Shown: one piece after another, positions 60,425 through 64,000 of the stretch
Numbering within the stretch: position 1 is the first letter of the stretch
Layout of the letters: every line of letters begins with the position of its first letter
Assembly (NCBI RefSeq): GCF_032397745.1
Contig: NZ_CP135921.1
Span: 8,048,501-8,112,500 of the forward strand
Reading direction: 5' to 3'
DNA: 64,000 nucleotides
Origin: Bradyrhizobium prioriisuperbiae
GTDB lineage: Bacteria > Pseudomonadota > Alphaproteobacteria > Rhizobiales > Xanthobacteraceae
Position numbers and translations under genes: made by a program
Notes under the pieces: generated by a model
Seen by the model: only the letters and a program-made list of their open reading frames with translations
Databases searched by the model: none
What the model was told of the DNA's origin: nothing

Positions 60425-60664
60425 ATGACAACCACAACTCAGACCTCAAGCCACCTGCTCGAAACCGCAGCGATCGGTCTTGCCTGCCTGCTGTCGCTGA
60501 GCATCCTGATCCGCTTCCACGACGCGGATGACGCGGCCATCCATCACGCCTCGCCGCCGGCTTTCGGTCCGGCATACGCTCAGCGCAAAACGGCCACCCC
60601 GCCTGCTGTCGATCCGAACGACGAGGTCCGCAAGTTGATCGCCGAGATGAGGTTGCACGACTAA
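60425..60664 (+). CDS. Small single-pass membrane or secreted protein
   Basis: 79 aa. A hydrophobic stretch, AAIGLACLLSLSILIRF (about residues 15-31), is followed by a short polar domain ending DPNDEVRKLIAEMRLHD. Could be an anchored periplasmic peptide or use AYAQ near residue 52 as a cleavage site. ATG 60425 has a weak ribosome-binding site. Not recognised. Confidence 0.5.
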   Translation: MTTTTQTSSHLLETAAIGLACLLSLSILIRFHDADDAAIHHASPPAFGPAYAQRKTATPPAVDPNDEVRKLIAEMRLHD

Positions 60665-60746
60665 ACACGCATTTCGGCATCGAAGCCCTCCCCTTGCCGG
60701 CCACGACTCGCTATACCGTTCGATGCATGAGAGAGGCGTCGAACGG

Positions 60747-61580
60747 ATGAAAGTGGAAGGGCGCGGCGTACAGTCGATCGAAGTCGGGGGCCGGATCCTG
60801 ACCGCGCTGATCGAACTGGGACAGCCGACCATGCTGCGCGATCTCGCGGCGCGCGCGGGGATGACCTCGGCGCAGGCCCACGCTTATCTCGTGAGCTACC
60901 GAAAGCTCGGCCTGGTCGAACAGAATCCTGCCAACGGCCACTACTTTCTTGGCCCCCTGGCGCTGCAGCTCGGTCTGGTGCGCATGCGCGGCTCCGATCC
61001 CCTGCGCATGGCCAGCGACACATCGATCGAGCTGTCCGAAGCCACCGGCTACATGGTCACCGTGACGGTGTGGGGAACGCACGGACCGACCATCATCCAG
61101 GTGCATGAGGCGGCTTATCCGGTGCACGTCAATCTGCGCGCCGGGGCGCTCTACACCCTCACCGGCACCGCCACCGGCCGGCTGTTCGCGGCGATCTATC
61201 CGTTCGAAGTGGTTCGCACACTGCTGGCGCGGGAGATGCGGGCCGAGCAGAAGGCGCAGCATCTGCCGAGCGGAAAATCCCGCGAGGCCTTTACGGAGGA
61301 TTTCGACGAGATCCGCCGGCTGGGCTACGCCACCACCGAAGGCGTGCCGGTGCCGGGCATCAACGCCGTCAGCGTTCCGGTGTTCGACCAGAGCCAGAAG
61401 ATGCAGTTTGCCCTGACAGCGATCGGACCGACGTCCGCACTCGACGTGCGCACGGGAAGCCGCGATGTGGCTGGTGTGGCCGAAGCGATCAACCGGTTGT
61501 CTGAGAAGCTGGGTTATCGGCCCGATCTCGCTGCCAATCCCGCGCCGGCCAAGCCGAGAATGCGCCCACGGCGGGGTTAG
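60747..61580 (+). CDS. IclR-family transcriptional regulator
   Basis: 277 aa from ATG 60747; ATG 60723 would add eight residues. Winged helix GVQSIEVGGRILTALIELGQPTMLRDLAARAGMTSAQAHAYLVSYRKLGLVEQNPANGHYFLGPLALQLG, then the IclR effector domain with TGRLFAAIYP and INAVSVPVFDQSQKMQFALTAIGP. Convergent with the Liv-type transporter genes and possibly their regulator. Confidence 0.88.
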   Translation: MKVEGRGVQSIEVGGRILTALIELGQPTMLRDLAARAGMTSAQAHAYLVSYRKLGLVEQNPANGHYFLGPLALQLGLVRMRGSDPLRMASDTSIELSEATGYMVTVTVWGTHGPTIIQVHEAAYPVHVNLRAGALYTLTGTATGRLFAAIYPFEVVRTLLAREMRAEQKAQHLPSGKSREAFTEDFDEIRRLGYATTEGVPVPGINAVSVPVFDQSQKMQFALTAIGPTSALDVRTGSRDVAGVAEAINRLSEKLGYRPDLAANPAPAKPRMRPRRG

Positions 61581-61598
61581 ACGGAAAGCCCTCTCGCC

Positions 61599-61710
61599 AT
61601 ATCTCCTCATGGTGAGGAGCGCGGCACGCGCGTCTCGAACCATGTGGCCCGTGACGCCTTGGCCTCGTCCTTCGAGACGCAGGCTTCGCCTGCTCCTCAG
61701 GATGAGGGTG
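61599..61710. repeat. REP-like repeat typical of Bradyrhizobium-group genomes
   Basis: ATCTCCTCATGGTGAGGAGCG with CGCGTCTCGAACCATG, then CCTTCGAGACGCAGGCTTCG with CCTGCTCCTCAGGATGAGG. TCTCGAA/TTCGAGA and CTCCTCA/TGAGGAG form inverted pairs across the unit. Located between convergent genes, where it may end both transcripts. Confidence 0.72.
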
Positions 61711-61734
61711 TAAGTTGTTTATGACGCAGTTGAA

Positions 61735-62454
61735 CTAATGCGCGCTGCCCAGATAGGCCTTGCGCACGTCCGGATGCGCCAGAAGCTCGGCGCCGGTGCC
61801 GCTCATGGTGATGCGACCGCTGTCGAGCACGTAAGCGCGATCGGCCAGCCGCAAAGCGAGGTTGGCCATCTGCTCGATTAAAAGGATGGTCATGCCGCGC
61901 GCGCGCAGATCGCGGATGATGGCGAAGATTTCCTTGATAATAAGCGGTGCGAGCCCGAGCGACGGCTCGTCCAGCAGCAACAGCCGCGGCGCGCCCATCA
62001 AAGCGCGGCCGATCGCCAGCATCTGCTGCTCACCGCCCGACAGTGTGGCGGACATCTGGTCCTGGCGTTCGCGCAGACGCGGAAACAGCCGATACTGTTC
62101 TTCAAGAGCTGCCTCCAGATCGGGGGCGCTCAAGCGCCGTGCATATGCACCGAGTTCGAGATTGTCCCGGATGGTCTGATCGGAGAAGACCTGGCGCCCC
62201 TCCGGCGACAGCGCGATGCCGAGTTGCACGCGGCGATGCGGAGCGGAGGCGGTAATGGCGTTGCCTTCGAACCAGATTTCACCCGTCCGCGGTTGCATCA
62301 GGCCGGCGATGGCCTTCAGCAGCGTGGTTTTGCCGGCGCCATTGGCGCCGACGATGGCGACAACCTGGCCCTGCTCCACCTCGATGGATGCGTTGGACAC
62401 CGCCTCGATCGGGCCGTAGGACACGCTGACATTGTCGAGCCTCAGCATCGTCAT
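61735..62454 (-). CDS. Branched-chain amino acid-type ABC ATP-binding protein (LivF-like)
   Basis: 239 aa, normal for LivF. GANGAGKT, LSGGEQQMLAIGRALM, LLLLDEPSLGLAP and the LivF-typical C terminus GTGAELLAHPDVRKAYLG. ATG 62454 lies ten bases after the LivG stop. Energises import of a branched-chain amino acid, amide or aromatic acid; the ligand cannot be read from the ATPase. Confidence 0.9.
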   Translation of the reverse strand: MTMLRLDNVSVSYGPIEAVSNASIEVEQGQVVAIVGANGAGKTTLLKAIAGLMQPRTGEIWFEGNAITASAPHRRVQLGIALSPEGRQVFSDQTIRDNLELGAYARRLSAPDLEAALEEQYRLFPRLRERQDQMSATLSGGEQQMLAIGRALMGAPRLLLLDEPSLGLAPLIIKEIFAIIRDLRARGMTILLIEQMANLALRLADRAYVLDSGRITMSGTGAELLAHPDVRKAYLGSAH

Positions 62455-62464
62455 GCGCCGTCTC

Positions 62465-64000
62465 CTACGAGGCCGTGGCGGCAACGACCGGATGGTCGTC
62501 GGCCTCGTCGACACCGAGATAGGCTTCAGTCACCCGTTTGTCGCTCTGCACCACGGACGGGGGCCCTTCCGCGATCTTCTCGCCATAGTCGAGCACGATG
62601 ACATGGTCGGCGATCTTCATCACCAGATCCATGTGATGCTCGACCAGCAGGATCGTGATGCCCTGGTCGCGGATGCGCACCAGCAGCCGGCCCAGTTCTT
62701 TGGTCTCCTGCGGATTGAGCCCGGCAGCTGGCTCATCAAGCAACAACAGTTCCGGCTCGGTCGCGAGCGCCCGCGCCAGCTCGACGCGCCGCTGCAGGCC
62801 GTAGGCCAGATCGCCGGCCGGTTTCTCGGCGTGTTCCGACAAGCCGACAAACTGCATGATGGTCTCGACCCGGCGAAACGCCAGATCCTCCTGTTGCCGG
62901 GAGCGCGGAAGCCCGAGCAGCGAGATGAAGAAACCATTCGTCATGCGGCGATGTTGGCCGACCAGGATGTTGGTCCGGACGCTGAGATCCTTGAACAGCC
63001 GCAGGTTCTGGAAGGTACGGGCAATACCTTTGCCGCAGATGGCATGCACCGGCTTGTGGGTGATGGTCTCATCACGAAAGGCGATCTCGCCCTGGTCGGG
63101 CTTCACGATGCCCGACAGGATGTTGATGAAGGTGCTTTTGCCGGCGCCGTTCGGGCCGATCAAAGCGTGGATATGTCCCGCGGTCAGAGTCGCACTGAGG
63201 TCGCGGGCCGGCCGCACGCCGCCATAGGATTTCGAAATGCCGGAGGATTGCAGCAGCGTCGTGTTCTTCTCGCACGCCGCCTTGCGCTGAAGCAGAGCCG
63301 GGACGACGCCGGGGGACTCGACGCACGGCAGTGGCGCGGGCTTTGTGCGAAAGCGCGCGAAAAGCCCGGTGGCGACACCGGCGAGACCTTTGGGCATCAC
63401 ATAAAGCGCGAACAACAGCAGCGCGCCATTGGCGAAATGCTCGGCCCAGCTCCAGCGCGCGAGAAAACTGCCGAGCAACGTCAGCGTCACGGCACCCAGC
63501 AACGGCCCCGCCAGCGAGCCGCTGCCGCCGAACATCACCAGCAGCAGGATAAAGACCGACAGATTGAAATTGATGAAATCGGAATTGATGTACTGGTTCT
63601 GCTGGGCCACCAGCGCACCCGCCAAGCCACAGGTCGCGGCCGCAATGACGAAGGCGGCGACCTTGTAACGAAGCACCGGCACGCCCATCGAGCCCGCGGC
63701 AACTTCGTCGGCCTGGATCGACAGCAATGCGCGGCCGAACCGTCCGGTCAACACGTTGCGCAGCAGCAGGTGGACACCCAGCGCAAGCACCAATGCGAAC
63801 CAGACCCAGTGCTTCATCTCGAACGGCGCGCCGTTGAGCGTCAGCGGCTTGATGGCATAGATGCCCATGGCACCGCCGAAGATATCGGAGGCTTCAGTGA
63901 CCAGCTTCTCGACCACGATGCCGAACGCCAGTGTCACCATCGCCAGGCTCGGTCCCTTCACCCGCAGCGAGGGGGCTGCGATCAGCACGCCGAACAATGC
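62465..64000 (-). CDS. Fused LivM permease - LivG ATPase (5' end outside window)
   Basis: At least 510 aa, open at the right edge. Residues 1 to about 215 of the visible part are the LivM permease C-terminal portion (RVKGPSLAMVTLAFGIVVEKLV, GRALLSIQADEVAAGSMGVPVLRYK, LSVFILLLVMFGGSGSLAGPLLGA). After a linker of about 30 residues comes a complete LivG ATPase: GPNGAGKST, YGLQRRVELARALA, LLLLDEPAAGLNPQE, LVEHHMDLVMKIAD. LivM-LivG fusions are known in rhizobia. Co-transcribed with LivF. Confidence 0.9.
   Translation of the reverse strand, partial: ALFGVLIAAPSLRVKGPSLAMVTLAFGIVVEKLVTEASDIFGGAMGIYAIKPLTLNGAPFEMKHWVWFALVLALGVHLLLRNVLTGRFGRALLSIQADEVAAGSMGVPVLRYKVAAFVIAAATCGLAGALVAQQNQYINSDFINFNLSVFILLLVMFGGSGSLAGPLLGAVTLTLLGSFLARWSWAEHFANGALLLFALYVMPKGLAGVATGLFARFRTKPAPLPCVESPGVVPALLQRKAACEKNTTLLQSSGISKSYGGVRPARDLSATLTAGHIHALIGPNGAGKSTFINILSGIVKPDQGEIAFRDETITHKPVHAICGKGIARTFQNLRLFKDLSVRTNILVGQHRRMTNGFFISLLGLPRSRQQEDLAFRRVETIMQFVGLSEHAEKPAGDLAYGLQRRVELARALATEPELLLLDEPAAGLNPQETKELGRLLVRIRDQGITILLVEHHMDLVMKIADHVIVLDYGEKIAEGPPSVVQSDKRVTEAYLGVDEADDHPVVAATAS

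Noticed and set aside
1..64000. CRISPR arrays, rRNA and tRNA genes
   Set aside because: No repeat-spacer array was seen (the TTATCAGT motifs are too short), and no rRNA or cloverleaf-like tRNA segment was recognised by eye.

Overview
The window looks like chromosomal DNA of a high-GC alphaproteobacterium of the Bradyrhizobium / Rhodopseudomonas / Afipia group (Hyphomicrobiales). This rests on protein character, on several intergenic palindromic repeats of the kind common in that group, and on the dense set of ABC, TTT and RND transporters and CoA-linked catabolic genes. It is an inference; no rRNA or tRNA gene was found to anchor it.

Layout. (1) 1-3821, minus strand: a guanidine-uptake operon (binding protein, permease, ATPase, DUF1989 carboxyguanidine-deiminase-type subunit) behind a sigma-54-type promoter, a recognisable guanidine-I (ykkC) riboswitch and an intrinsic terminator. 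It runs off the left edge. (2) 3822-14770: an accessory island. It holds an unusual array of TTATCAGT motifs, a complete IS481-type element, an HTH/NADAR divergent pair, and a five-gene minus-strand operon: PRTase-like, ORC/Cdc6-like AAA ATPase, unknown Rossmann-like protein, SIS-HAD fusion, PfkB-type kinase. I do not recognise this as a named pathway, and it is the best candidate for an undescribed system. (3) 14772-17877: gamma-resorcylate decarboxylase with an MFS transporter and a divergent MarR regulator. (4) 18229-23120: a PadR-controlled MacAB/DevBCA-type ABC export operon. (5) 23342-30194: an Old Yellow Enzyme, a TTT binding protein and an RND pump with its lipoprotein adaptor. (6) 30451-49625: a GMC pseudogene, then an alcohol dehydrogenase / lactone hydrolase / Baeyer-Villiger monooxygenase set, then a LacI-controlled catabolic block. 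That block contains SDR, MaoC, a Tat-exported oligopeptide-type binding protein, Gfo/Idh, crotonase, Dpp-type permeases, a fused double ATPase, a CoA-transferase, an AroE-like enzyme, a second MaoC and an acyl-CoA dehydrogenase. (7) 49626-53737, minus strand: a second, PotABCD-like ABC importer whose ATPase gene is split by one extra base in a G6 run. (8) 53895-56542: an aldo/keto reductase remnant, a DHA2 MFS pump and a divergent XRE regulator. (9) 56527-59697: a uracil catabolism (URC) operon. (10) 59948-64000: two small proteins, an IclR regulator and the end of a branched-chain-amino-acid-type ABC operon with fused LivM-LivG.

The most useful regulatory observation is a near-identical palindrome, consensus TTRGAWCGATCYAA, found in front of four transcription units (35.0, 36.4, 41.4 and 53.7 kb). 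It ties the scattered genes of regions 6 and 7 into one regulon, probably under the LacI-family protein encoded at 40184-41230.

All domain calls come from reading motifs by eye. No database search or structure prediction was run.
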